Positions 1-7,412 of a stretch of DNA of 44,552 bases are shown in pieces. The stretch spans positions 1 to 44,552 of the forward strand of contig JAZSQO010000156.1 of NCBI GenBank assembly GCA_045538015.1. The letters are read 5' to 3'. Every line of letters starts with the position of its first letter. Within the stretch, counting starts at the first letter, position 1. The position numbers and the translations under genes were made by a program. The notes beneath the pieces were generated by a model that saw only the letters and a list, made by a program, of their open reading frames with translations, was not told where the DNA came from and searched no databases. The DNA is from SIG598 sp045538015 (lineage in GTDB: Bacteria; Bacillota; Clostridia; Oscillospirales; Acutalibacteraceae).

Positions 1-1
1 C

Positions 2-1567
2 GTTTCCACCTTCGTCAAGGATGCCGACGGTACCTTCCCCCAGGGCTCCGCTGCCTATGAGAAGCGCGGTATCGCCGTCTTCGTTCCCGAGTGGGATCCC
101 AACGGCTGCATCCAGTGCGGTCAGTGCTCCTATGTCTGCCCCCATGCCGTTATCCGTCCTGTCGCCATGACCGAGGCTGAGGCTGCTGCCGCTCCCGCTG
201 GCGCCAAGATCGTTGACATGACCGGTATGCCCGGCTACAAGTACGCCATGACCGTTTCCACCCTCGACTGCACCGGCTGCGGTTCCTGCGCTCAGGTCTG
301 CCCGGGCAACATCAAGAACAGCCCCCTGACCATGAAGCCCATCGACGATGTGCGCTTCCAGCAGGCTATGTTCGACTATGCTCTTACTCTGGATGAGAAG
401 GCTGACGTCGCTGCCAAGTTCGCTCCTACCACCATAAAGGGCAGCCAGTTCAAGCAGCCCCTCCTCGAGTTCTCCGGTGCCTGCGCCGGCTGCGGCGAGA
501 CTCCCTATGCCAAGCTGATGACTCAGCTCTTCGGCGACAGAGCCTACATCGCCAACGCCACCGGCTGCTCCTCCATCTGGGGCGGTTCCGCACCTTCCAC
601 TCCCTACACTGTCAACAAGAAGGGCTACGGTCCCGCTTGGGCCAACTCCCTGTTCGAGGATAACGCCGAGTTCGGTCTGGGCATGGTTCTTGCTCAGAAC
701 GCCAACCGCGAGCGCCTCATGGGCTATGTTGAGGAGATCATGGCCAACACTTCCTGCGCCGACACCAAGGCTGCCTGCGAAGAGTGGATTGCCACCTATG
801 ATGATTCTCTTGCCAACAGAGCTGCTTCCGATAAGCTGATCGCTGCCTGCGAGAAGTGCGGCTGCGAGGCCGGCAAGAAGATCCTTGCTGACAAGGACTT
901 CCTCGCCAAGAAGTCCCAGTGGATCCTGGGCGGCGACGGTTGGGCCTACGACATCGGCTTCGGCGGTCTGGATCATGTCCTGGCTTCCGGCCTGGATGTC
1001 AATGTTCTGGTCTTCGACACCGAGGTTTACTCCAACACCGGCGGTCAGTCCTCCAAGTCCACTCCGGTCGGCGCTGTTGCTCAGTTTGCTGCTACCGGTA
1101 AGGCCACCAAGAAGAAGGATCTGGCTCAGATCGCTATGAGCTATGGTTATGTCTATGTCGCTCAGGTTGCTATGGGCGCCGACATGAACCAGACCCTCAA
1201 GGCTTTCCACGAGGCCGAGGCCTATCATGGTCCCTCCCTCATCATCGCTTACGCTCCCTGCATCAACCACGGCATCAAGGGCGGCATGGGCGTTTCCATG
1301 GCCGAAGAGAAGAAGGCTGTCGCTGCCGGTTACTGGCACTGCTTCCGCTTCAACCCGGCTCTGGCCGAAAAGGGCGAGAATCCCTTCTCTCTGGACAGCA
1401 AGGCTCCTTCCGCCAGCTATCGTGACTTCATCATGGGCGAAGTTCGTTACAACTCCCTGAAGAAGGCCTTCCCCGAGCGCGCCGAGGCTCTGTTCGCCAA
1501 GGCCGAGAAGCTGGCTGAGGATAAGTATGCTCACCTGCTCAAGCTGCAGGAGGTCTACGGCAAATAA
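2..1567 (+). CDS. nifJ: Pyruvate:ferredoxin (flavodoxin) oxidoreductase, C-terminal part
   Basis: The frame is open from base 2 with no start, so the upstream half lies outside the window. The enzyme oxidises pyruvate and CoA to acetyl-CoA and CO2, passing electrons to ferredoxin; it is cytoplasmic and central to anaerobic fermentation. Seen: two ferredoxin-type cluster motifs (CIQCGQCSYVCP at about 100-140, then CTGCGSCAQVCP), a CAGCGE cluster motif, and the thiamine-diphosphate region with GGDGWAYDIG and DTEVYSNTGGQ, all in the usual order for single-chain enzymes. Codon use is strongly biased to C-ending codons, as expected for a highly expressed gene. It ends with TAA followed by a hairpin terminator. 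The only uncertainty is the missing N-terminus. Confidence 0.97.
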   Translation, partial: VSTFVKDADGTFPQGSAAYEKRGIAVFVPEWDPNGCIQCGQCSYVCPHAVIRPVAMTEAEAAAAPAGAKIVDMTGMPGYKYAMTVSTLDCTGCGSCAQVCPGNIKNSPLTMKPIDDVRFQQAMFDYALTLDEKADVAAKFAPTTIKGSQFKQPLLEFSGACAGCGETPYAKLMTQLFGDRAYIANATGCSSIWGGSAPSTPYTVNKKGYGPAWANSLFEDNAEFGLGMVLAQNANRERLMGYVEEIMANTSCADTKAACEEWIATYDDSLANRAASDKLIAACEKCGCEAGKKILADKDFLAKKSQWILGGDGWAYDIGFGGLDHVLASGLDVNVLVFDTEVYSNTGGQSSKSTPVGAVAQFAATGKATKKKDLAQIAMSYGYVYVAQVAMGADMNQTLKAFHEAEAYHGPSLIIAYAPCINHGIKGGMGVSMAEEKKAVAAGYWHCFRFNPALAEKGENPFSLDSKAPSASYRDFIMGEVRYNSLKKAFPERAEALFAKAEKLAEDKYAHLLKLQEVYGK

Positions 1568-1636
1568 TTGCTTATCGGATTTTTCCGAAAAAGGAATATT
1601 GCCGCGGCTGAATTCAGCTGTGTAACCTAAAAAATG

Positions 1637-1662
1637 AGCCCCACCGGAAAACCGGTGGGGCT
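1637..1662. terminator. Bidirectional hairpin terminator between nifJ and greA
   Basis: An 11-bp perfect stem (1637-1647 with 1652-1662) closes an AAAA loop. It is flanked by an A-run on the left and a T-rich stretch on the right. It lies between two convergent genes and can serve both. Confidence 0.8.
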
Positions 1663-1682
1663 TGTTTGCGATTGTTGAAAAA

Positions 1683-2186
1683 TCAGTACTCTATCAATCC
1701 CGCGGTTCCGTCGTCCTCTCCCTTTTCGATGGAACGCACCTCGGCTTCATAGGAGTAATTCTCGTTTACCACCACGGTAAACCTGTCGCCGACCCGCTTG
1801 CCCAGCAGCAGCTTGCCGAAGGGCGACTCCTTGCTTATGAATCCTGAGTTGGGATCAATGCGCACGGTGGTAACCACGCGGTAGTATTCCACCTCGTCGT
1901 CCTCGGGCAGATAGACTCCGACCTTGTCGTACAGTCCGACGGTGTCCTCGTCGGAGGTGTCTTCAAAAATCTTGGCGGTGTTAATCATTCTCTGAAGGTA
2001 GCGAATGCGGCTTTCGTTGCGTCCGCGTGCCCGCTTGGCCTCCTTGTATTCAAAGTTCTCGCTCAGGTCGCCGAATTCGCGGCAGCGCTTGACCTCGTCC
2101 AGCAGCTTTGGGCGCTGAACCAGCAGACGGTCGTCCAGCTCGGCCTGCATTTTTTCAATGTCTTTTTTGGTCAGTTCATCGTACAT
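1683..2186 (-). CDS. greA: Transcript cleavage/elongation factor of the GreA/GreB family
   Basis: About 167 residues. Gre factors enter the RNA polymerase secondary channel and stimulate cleavage of backtracked RNA. Seen: an N-terminal coiled coil with the family pattern EVKRCREFGDLSENFEYKEAKRARGRNESRIRYLQ (tip acidic residues present, quoted here only to locate it near residues 30-63), followed by a C-terminal FKBP-like domain with SPFGKLLLGKRVGD. The ATG at 2186 is preferred over an upstream in-frame start because GGAGA lies 9-10 bases before it (2196-2200). The gene is single, convergent with nifJ and divergent from the acyltransferase gene, with its own promoter at 2218-2246. Confidence 0.9.
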   Translation of the reverse strand: MYDELTKKDIEKMQAELDDRLLVQRPKLLDEVKRCREFGDLSENFEYKEAKRARGRNESRIRYLQRMINTAKIFEDTSDEDTVGLYDKVGVYLPEDDEVEYYRVVTTVRIDPNSGFISKESPFGKLLLGKRVGDRFTVVVNENYSYEAEVRSIEKGEDDGTAGLIEY

Positions 2187-2217
2187 CTTTTTTTGTCTCC
2201 ATCTTTGTGATAAGCTT

Positions 2218-2246
2218 ATTATAAATTGTTTTGCATAAATTTGCAA
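2218..2246 (-). promoter_or_regulatory. Sigma-A-type promoter of greA
   Basis: On the minus strand, TTGCAA (2241-2246), a 17-base spacer, then TATAAT (2218-2223). Its -35 region interleaves with that of the divergent acyltransferase promoter. Confidence 0.7.
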
Positions 2247-2259
2247 ATTGTTATATACT
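2231..2259 (+). promoter_or_regulatory. Sigma-A-type promoter of the acyltransferase gene
   Basis: TTGCAT (2231-2236), 17 bases, TATACT (2254-2259). The predicted transcript starts about 35 bases before the ATG at 2300. Confidence 0.65.
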
Positions 2260-2299
2260 ATAATGTGGAAATTCGCACTTGACTGAAAGGAAGAGGAAA

Positions 2300-3523
2300 A
2301 TGCGGGAAGCAGCTAAAAAAAGAAAGAAAAAGGATTTGGCTCGCCTGCCGAACAAGGCTCTGTATAACACCGCGCTGGCGGTTCTCAAGCTGACCCACGG
2401 CAATCCATACAGACTTAAGGTTACCAAGGAAGGCATGGAGGGACTCAAGCCTCCCTTCACCGTGCTGTGCAACCACTGCAGCACCATCGACTGGATCCTT
2501 GCCGGTATAGCCATGCGGCCTTACTATCTCAACGCGGTGGTGTCGAGATATTTCTATTCCATTCCGGTGCTTCGTATGATGCTCCGGCAGATGGGTGCCA
2601 TTCCAAAGGATCAGTTCTCTCCCGATGTAGCGGCTATTAAAAGTATGCTTTCCACCGCGAAGCTTGGCGGAAACATATTCCTCTTCCCCGAGGGAAGAAT
2701 GTCTCCCGGCGGAGTGAGCGAGACCTTCGAGCGTTCCACCGTCAAGCTGCTCAGGCATCTCAAGCAGCCGGTGGTTGCCATCCATTTGTATGGCGCTTAC
2801 TTCACTCATCCCAAGTGGTCCAAGAGTATGCGCCGCGGACGGATCGACGCCCATGTCAAAGTGATACTCACTCCGGAGCAGATGGCTCAGATGACCGACG
2901 ATCAGGTGTATGAAAAAATGGTCGAAGCGCTGAAAACAGATGAATACGCCTGGCAGAAAATTAACCGTGTGAAGTTCAAAGGAAGGAAAATGTCTGAAGG
3001 TTTGGAGGATGTTCTCTTCCTTTGCCCGAAATGCGGCGCTGAACACACCATGAGAGCGAGCAAAAATGTAATAAAATGCGAAAACTGCGGAAACGGAGCG
3101 TCTCTGAACCAGTATTACGACCTTATTCCCCTTGATGACAGCTGCGTCATTCCGGAAAATATCGGAGTGTGGCACTCCCGGCAGGCTGAGTATATCCGTA
3201 GACAGATCGAAGAGCAGCCGGATATCTCCATGACCGACACCGCCACCCTTCTGCTCACTTCTGAAAGGCGCTGGCTCAGACCGGTGGGCAGCGGAACCAT
3301 CCGCCTCGACCGGAACGGCTTTACATACTCCGGCACCCGGGACGGCCAGCCATTCACTCAGGAAATTCCCATTTCGGCCATTCCGGCCATAGCCTTCTCT
3401 CAGGGCAAGTCCATTGAGATATACTATCAGGGCGAGTTCTACTCCTTTGAACCGGAGAGGGGCATCGAGTGCCGCAAGTGGGCCATGCTCGCCGAGGAGC
3501 TGCACAATATCTATTGCCGATGA
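2300..3523 (+). CDS. PlsC-type 1-acyl-glycerol-3-phosphate acyltransferase with C-terminal zinc ribbon
   Basis: 407 residues. The N-terminal half carries the PlsC signature: NHCSTID (the H-x4-D catalytic pair) and FPEGR (phosphate-binding block), so it probably acylates lysophosphatidate or a related lysolipid at the membrane. After about residue 235 comes an extension with a four-cysteine zinc ribbon (CPKCG ... CENCG), followed by a beta-rich tail. Ordinary PlsC proteins are about 200-250 residues, so the second half is unusual. The start at 2300 is chosen because AAGGAAGAGG lies just before it; a TTG at 2279 is the alternative. The zinc-ribbon tail has no function I can assign. Confidence 0.8.
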   Translation: MREAAKKRKKKDLARLPNKALYNTALAVLKLTHGNPYRLKVTKEGMEGLKPPFTVLCNHCSTIDWILAGIAMRPYYLNAVVSRYFYSIPVLRMMLRQMGAIPKDQFSPDVAAIKSMLSTAKLGGNIFLFPEGRMSPGGVSETFERSTVKLLRHLKQPVVAIHLYGAYFTHPKWSKSMRRGRIDAHVKVILTPEQMAQMTDDQVYEKMVEALKTDEYAWQKINRVKFKGRKMSEGLEDVLFLCPKCGAEHTMRASKNVIKCENCGNGASLNQYYDLIPLDDSCVIPENIGVWHSRQAEYIRRQIEEQPDISMTDTATLLLTSERRWLRPVGSGTIRLDRNGFTYSGTRDGQPFTQEIPISAIPAIAFSQGKSIEIYYQGEFYSFEPERGIECRKWAMLAEELHNIYCR

Positions 3524-3546
3524 CCACGGGTACATGGCGCTGTGTA

Positions 3547-3574
3547 TTGAAAATAAAATATATTGTGCTATAAT
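3547..3574 (+). promoter_or_regulatory. Promoter of dnaJ
   Basis: TTGAAA (3547-3552), 16 bases, TATAAT (3569-3574). No CIRCE (HrcA) inverted repeat is visible around it. Confidence 0.65.
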
Positions 3575-3648
3575 TGTATATGGGGCGATAGGCGCTTATA
3601 TCAGGCGCCGGAAAAATCACCACAACAGAAAACAAAAGAGGTAACAAA

Positions 3649-4770
3649 GTGGACGAAAAAAAGCGAGACTATTACGAAGTCATAGGCGTTGAAAAAAGCG
3701 CCAGTGAGGAGGAAATAAAGAAAGCCTACCGCACTGCCGCAAAGAAATATCATCCCGACCTGCATCCCAACGACAAGGAAGCCGAGGCAAAGTTCAAGGA
3801 AGTGAACGAGGCCTACGAGGTGCTGTCCGATAAGGAAAAGCGTGCCCGCTATGACCAGTTCGGCCATGCCGGTGTTGATCCCAACTACGGAGCCGGCAGC
3901 GGCTTTGGCGGTTTCGGCGGCTTTGACGGCTTCGACCTTGGAGATATCCTCGGCAGCTTTTTCGGCGGCGGCTTTGGCGGAGGAACCACCCGAGCCTCAA
4001 ACGCGCCGCGCAGAGGCAAGGACGTTCACCAGACCGTGGTGCTTTCCTTTGAGGATGCCGCAAAGGGCTGCAAGCAGGAGGTAAAGTACCGCCATGTTGA
4101 GCAGTGCAGCGAGTGCAAGGGCACCGGTGCTCAGGCCGGAACCTCTCCCAAGACCTGCCCCACCTGCAGCGGCGCGGGCTATGTAAAGACTCAGCAGCGC
4201 ACGCCCTTTGGCGTGATGCAGACCCAGCGGGAGTGCGACAACTGCCGCGGAACGGGAAAGATAATCGAGAACAAGTGCTCCAAATGCCGCGGCGTAGGCC
4301 GTGTGGGTGTCAAGAAGACTTACACGGTTGAGTTCCCCGCCGGTATTGACGAGGGCCAGATGATAAAGGTTCGCGGTGAAGGCGACACCGGAATAAACAA
4401 CGGCCCCGCCGGCGACCTGATCGTTGAAGTGGATGTTCGTCCCCATCACTTCTTTGAGCGTGACGGCTTCGACATTCACTGCGAGGTTCCTCTGACCTTC
4501 GCTCAGGCGGCTCTCGGCGCCGAGATCGACGTCATGACCCTTGAGGGTACCAAGAAGGTAAAGGTCTCCGCCGGCACTCAGCCCGGAGATATCCACACCC
4601 TGCGCTCCGAGGGTGTCCAGCGTCTGGGCGGCCGCGGAAAGGGCGACCAGATCATACACTTCAACATCACCGTTCCCAAGTCACTTAACGAAAAGCAGAA
4701 GCAGCTTATCCGTGAAATGGACGAAGCTATGCCGAAGCAGACAGCCAAAAAAGGATTCTTTGATTTTTAA
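3649..4770 (+). CDS. dnaJ: Chaperone DnaJ (Hsp40)
   Basis: 373 residues, normal family length. Hsp40 co-chaperone that delivers unfolded clients to DnaK and stimulates its ATPase. Domains in order: J domain with the HPD tripeptide (YHPDLHPND), a Gly/Phe-rich linker (about residues 75-125), the zinc-finger region with four CxxCxGxG repeats (CSECKGTG, CPTCSGAG, CDNCRGTG, CSKCRGVG), then the C-terminal client-binding domains. It starts with GTG at 3649 after an AGAGG site. grpE and dnaK are not adjacent, which is less common in Firmicutes. The stop codon is part of the TTAA at the left edge of a miniature element. Confidence 0.96.
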   Translation: MDEKKRDYYEVIGVEKSASEEEIKKAYRTAAKKYHPDLHPNDKEAEAKFKEVNEAYEVLSDKEKRARYDQFGHAGVDPNYGAGSGFGGFGGFDGFDLGDILGSFFGGGFGGGTTRASNAPRRGKDVHQTVVLSFEDAAKGCKQEVKYRHVEQCSECKGTGAQAGTSPKTCPTCSGAGYVKTQQRTPFGVMQTQRECDNCRGTGKIIENKCSKCRGVGRVGVKKTYTVEFPAGIDEGQMIKVRGEGDTGINNGPAGDLIVEVDVRPHHFFERDGFDIHCEVPLTFAQAALGAEIDVMTLEGTKKVKVSAGTQPGDIHTLRSEGVQRLGGRGKGDQIIHFNITVPKSLNEKQKQLIREMDEAMPKQTAKKGFFDF

Positions 4771-4945
4771 GGCAATACCGCATAATTCTAAGTGCGATAT
4801 TGCGTAGTCAGATTTTTTGTCAGACGATACAAAAAGCGGAACCAATACTTTGTGTATTGGTGAGCATTTTTGTGAAGTATGACGGAAAAGATGCAAGCAA
4901 GATCGTGCTTAAGTTTAAAACGGGAATTGTGCGGTGTTGCCTTAA
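4767..4945. repeat. Miniature inverted-repeat element (MITE-like), copy 1
   Basis: About 179 bp bounded by TTAAGGCAA and TTGCCTTAA. The terminal inverted repeats continue as (C/T)ACCGCA(C/T)AATTC. The interior holds a short hairpin (ACCAATAC / GTATTGGT near 4850) and no protein-coding capacity. Nearly the whole right three quarters reappears in opposite orientation at 44413-44552 with only about two differences, so both copies are recent or mobilised together. The left edge coincides with the dnaJ TAA stop; TTAA is the likely target duplication. No transposase is in the window. Confidence 0.85.
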
Positions 4946-4971
4946 TATTCCCGGAATAAAGGAGGGCGCCT

Positions 4972-5928
4972 ATGCTTCTTAAGCTCAAGCCCATACCAAA
5001 GGAATATATGTGGGGCGGCTCCCGACTGGTGGATGAATACGACGCTCCGGGCGAGTCGGACAAGGTCGGCGAGCTGTGGATGCTCTCCTGCCACCCGGAT
5101 CACCGGAGCAGAGTGGAAGGCGGCGCCTACGACGGCAAAAGCCTGCCCGAGGTGCTGACCAAGCATCCTGAGTACATGGGAACCGACGCAAAAAAATTCA
5201 ATCGCTTTCCCCTTATGGTAAAGCTTATCCACGCCTGCGACGATCTGTCCATCCAGGTTCACCCGGACGACGAATACGCGGCGGACACTCCGGATAAGCA
5301 GGGAAAGGTTGAGCTGTGGTACATCATCGACGCCGAGCCCGACGCTGAGGTGATCTGCGGCGTGACCGAGGAAATGAATCAGGAGCAGTTCCGCAAGGCC
5401 ATTCAGGACGGCACCATGCTTGACTGCCTCAACCGGGTCAAGGTCAAGCCCGGCGATGTGTTCTTCATTGAGGCCGGAACAGTACACTCCATCGGAAAAA
5501 ACGTTCTGCTGGCCGAAATACAGCAGAATTCCACCACGGCCTACCGCATCCACGACTACGGCCGCCTCGACGAAAACGGCCAGCCTCGCCCGCTCCGCAT
5601 TGACAGAGCCATCGACGTGGCCATCACCGTGCCTTCGGAGGATATCAACCGCCCGGACGACCGGGAAAGAAAGGTCGGCAGTCACACGGAGCGTCTCCTT
5701 GGAGAGTGCGACTACTTCCGCAGCGTGATAATGAAGACCGTCCGTCCCACCGAGATAAAGGTGGACGAGGATTCCTTTGCCTCGGTAGTCATGCTGGAGG
5801 GCAAGGCGGTGTTCATGACCGGAGACGACACAGTCACCGCCGCGAAGGGCGAATCGCTGTTTATCGGAGCCGGAACGGGAAAAGTGAAGATAAGCGGAGA
5901 AGCAGAGTTTATTGTAACGACGATTTAA
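4972..5928 (+). CDS. manA: Mannose-6-phosphate isomerase, class I (ManA type)
   Basis: 318 residues, matching the short Firmicute form. Zinc-dependent cytoplasmic enzyme interconverting mannose-6-phosphate and fructose-6-phosphate. Seen: the N-terminal KPIPKEYMWGGSRL block, the metal-binding SIQVHPDDEYA segment, WYIIDAEPDA, and GDVFFIEAGTVHSIGK with the second histidine region, in a double cupin fold. The start ATG follows AAAGGAGGG. The gene begins 27 bases after the miniature element, which has probably displaced its original promoter; I see no clear promoter between the element and the gene. Confidence 0.93.
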   Translation: MLLKLKPIPKEYMWGGSRLVDEYDAPGESDKVGELWMLSCHPDHRSRVEGGAYDGKSLPEVLTKHPEYMGTDAKKFNRFPLMVKLIHACDDLSIQVHPDDEYAADTPDKQGKVELWYIIDAEPDAEVICGVTEEMNQEQFRKAIQDGTMLDCLNRVKVKPGDVFFIEAGTVHSIGKNVLLAEIQQNSTTAYRIHDYGRLDENGQPRPLRIDRAIDVAITVPSEDINRPDDRERKVGSHTERLLGECDYFRSVIMKTVRPTEIKVDEDSFASVVMLEGKAVFMTGDDTVTAAKGESLFIGAGTGKVKISGEAEFIVTTI

Positions 5929-5958
5929 GTCTGATGAGATGGGAGGCGGGAAGAAAAA

Positions 5959-6492
5959 ATGACAAAGCTGCTGATGAATATGTGCTCGGCAGTCTGCGCG
6001 CCCTTTGAGACGGGAGGAAACTTTGGCCGGGTGAGCATGGATCCCAAGACGCTTCTGGCTGAGCTGAGAGCTGAACTGGAGGAGGTAAGGACCCGCCGCC
6101 GCCAGGTTCAGGAAATGCTCAGTCTTAGCTCAAAGCAGATTCAGGAATGCGGATCCGAAAGCGACTCCGAAAGGAAGAAAGGCGTAATCAAGTGGCTGAC
6201 CGGTGCCGCGGTGACCTTCATTTTCGGTCTGCTGTTTTCCGCGGGCGCTGTGGCGTCCTGCGGGGCCTGCGGAACCTTTGGCATAAGCGGCCTGCTCATT
6301 CTTATAGGAGTGATTTTAGCTTTCCGGGCGCTCAGCGAATACGGCGATTTCAAGAAGATGGGAAGAAACAGACTGACCCGTCTGGAGCGCTACAACAGAG
6401 AGCACGATAAATATAACGAGCAGTTATACAAGCTCAATCTCCGGGAAGCGGAGCTGGAAGAGAGCATTCGCTCGGCGCAGAAGTATATGTGA
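5959..6492 (+). CDS. Hypothetical membrane protein with coiled coils
   Basis: 177 residues, family not recognised. A predicted coiled coil (about residues 30-60, rich in Glu/Arg/Leu) precedes two adjacent membrane spans (about residues 78-115, with a Cys/Gly-rich loop between them). A second charged helical region follows to the end. This suggests a hairpin membrane anchor with both ends cytoplasmic. The ATG at 5959 has GGGAGGCGGGAAG before it; an in-frame ATG at 6037 that follows GGAGG at longer spacing is an alternative. It is 30 bases after manA and could be co-transcribed with it. Confidence 0.6.
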   Translation: MTKLLMNMCSAVCAPFETGGNFGRVSMDPKTLLAELRAELEEVRTRRRQVQEMLSLSSKQIQECGSESDSERKKGVIKWLTGAAVTFIFGLLFSAGAVASCGACGTFGISGLLILIGVILAFRALSEYGDFKKMGRNRLTRLERYNREHDKYNEQLYKLNLREAELEESIRSAQKYM

Positions 6493-6523
6493 GCACGCAA
6501 ACGGACATACAACATCTGCTGTC

Positions 6524-6553
6524 TTGCAGAGGCACTACTATATATAGTAATAT
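6524..6553 (+). promoter_or_regulatory. Candidate promoter for the small membrane protein gene
   Basis: TTGCAG (6524-6529), 18 bases, TAATAT (6548-6553), in a conspicuously AT-rich stretch. Confidence 0.4.
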
Positions 6554-6637
6554 TACATTATATATTAACCAACAGCCGAACCGGTATCAGACCGCAATGT
6601 ATCGAACCGCGGCGGCTGCAGAAAAGGAGAATACAAT

Positions 6638-6925
6638 ATGGATAAAAACAAGTACAGTACTATCAGAGTAGCTATCATCTTCCTCGCCATCGCTTCTGTC
6701 GTTCTGTCGGTCGTTCACATCCTGAAGCTGAGCGGCAGCGCGGAGGAAACTCCTCAGGCCGATCTTTCCCAGTACGGTACAGAGACCGATTACGGCGCCT
6801 CCGACGAGCTGATCTATGACGACGACAGCACTGTCGAAATGGAGTCCATTCCCAACGACGCCGTTGTCAGCGGCGCGGATGTCAGCGCGGCCGACGTTCC
6901 CGAGGAAACCGTTGATGCCGAGTAA
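6638..6925 (+). CDS. Small single-span membrane protein with acidic tail
   Basis: 95 residues, no family recognised. One hydrophobic segment (about residues 9-31), then an acidic tail rich in Asp/Glu/Ala/Val that is probably outside the membrane or secreted. The start follows AAAAGGAGAAT at good spacing. A terminator follows directly, so it is a monocistronic unit. Confidence 0.6.
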   Translation: MDKNKYSTIRVAIIFLAIASVVLSVVHILKLSGSAEETPQADLSQYGTETDYGASDELIYDDDSTVEMESIPNDAVVSGADVSAADVPEETVDAE

Positions 6926-6957
6926 GAAAATCGGTATTATATAAAAACAAAACATCG

Positions 6958-6988
6958 TCGCCGTTGGGATCTCTCAACGGCGATTTTT
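6958..6988 (+). terminator. Rho-independent terminator
   Basis: Stem CGCCGTTG / CAACGGCG (6959-6966 with 6975-6982), then ATTTTT. Confidence 0.8.
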
Positions 6989-7226
6989 CGCATAACCATG
7001 CGGGTTTGCGGCGATTCTGGATACGGAAATCGACCTGTTACAGAATTGTAACAAGCCATTTCTGCAATTTTGCACAGATAAAAAGGGTATATTTAAACAA
7101 GATTAAAAAAGAAAAAGGGCTAAATTCGCATAATCAGCGGGTTTTTTGACTATATAAAAAATCAAGGCCGTGCCCAAAAGTAGGGTTTGTTGTGCAGGTT
7201 AGACAAAAATGCCCGCCCGGAGTTAT

Positions 7227-7255
7227 TTGACACATCCAAAGAAGTCGTTTATAAT
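7227..7255 (+). promoter_or_regulatory. Perfect-consensus sigma-A promoter of the 3D-domain protein gene
   Basis: TTGACA (7227-7232), exactly 17 bases, TATAAT (7250-7255). The predicted start near 7262 gives a leader of about 150 bases before the TTG start at 7413. Of the remaining gap, I see nothing between the terminator at 6988 and this promoter. Confidence 0.85.
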
Positions 7256-7283
7256 ACCCACGGTTACTTGAGAAGGGGTTACC

Positions 7284-7343
7284 ATGGCATTTTGCGGGCG
7301 GAGAACAACCGGTCCGCGAGGAAGTAAATGCCCGTGCTTCTGA
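7284..7343 (+). CDS. Candidate 19-residue leader ORF upstream of the 3D-domain protein
   Basis: ATG at 7284, preceded by AAGGGG (7273-7278) at 5-base spacing, encodes MAFCGRRTTGPRGSKCPCF and stops with TGA at 7341. It lies wholly inside the leader RNA made from the perfect promoter. The stop falls in a region that can pair as CCGGTC / GACCGG, so translation of the ORF could affect leader folding. I do not recognise the peptide. It could be chance, but the good ribosome site and the placement argue for a real leader peptide. Confidence 0.4.
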   Translation: MAFCGRRTTGPRGSKCPCF

Positions 7344-7412
7344 CCGGTGATAACCGGCAGAAAGCTGAACTGATGTACATGAAGGTTTATAGAAGGTTAG
7401 GAGATAATAGTA

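Noticed and set aside
2258..3535. A 425-codon minus-strand frame opposite the acyltransferase gene
   Set aside because: Shadow frame; the plus strand has the H-x4-D and FPEGR motifs and a ribosome site.
7262..7412. Cyclic-di-GMP (GEMM) or ydaO cyclic-di-AMP riboswitch
   Set aside because: A GGGGTTACC-ATGG word recalls GEMM, but the conserved CAGGGCAAACC and GCAAAGCC blocks are missing; the ydaO core CGACAGCTAAC is also missing.
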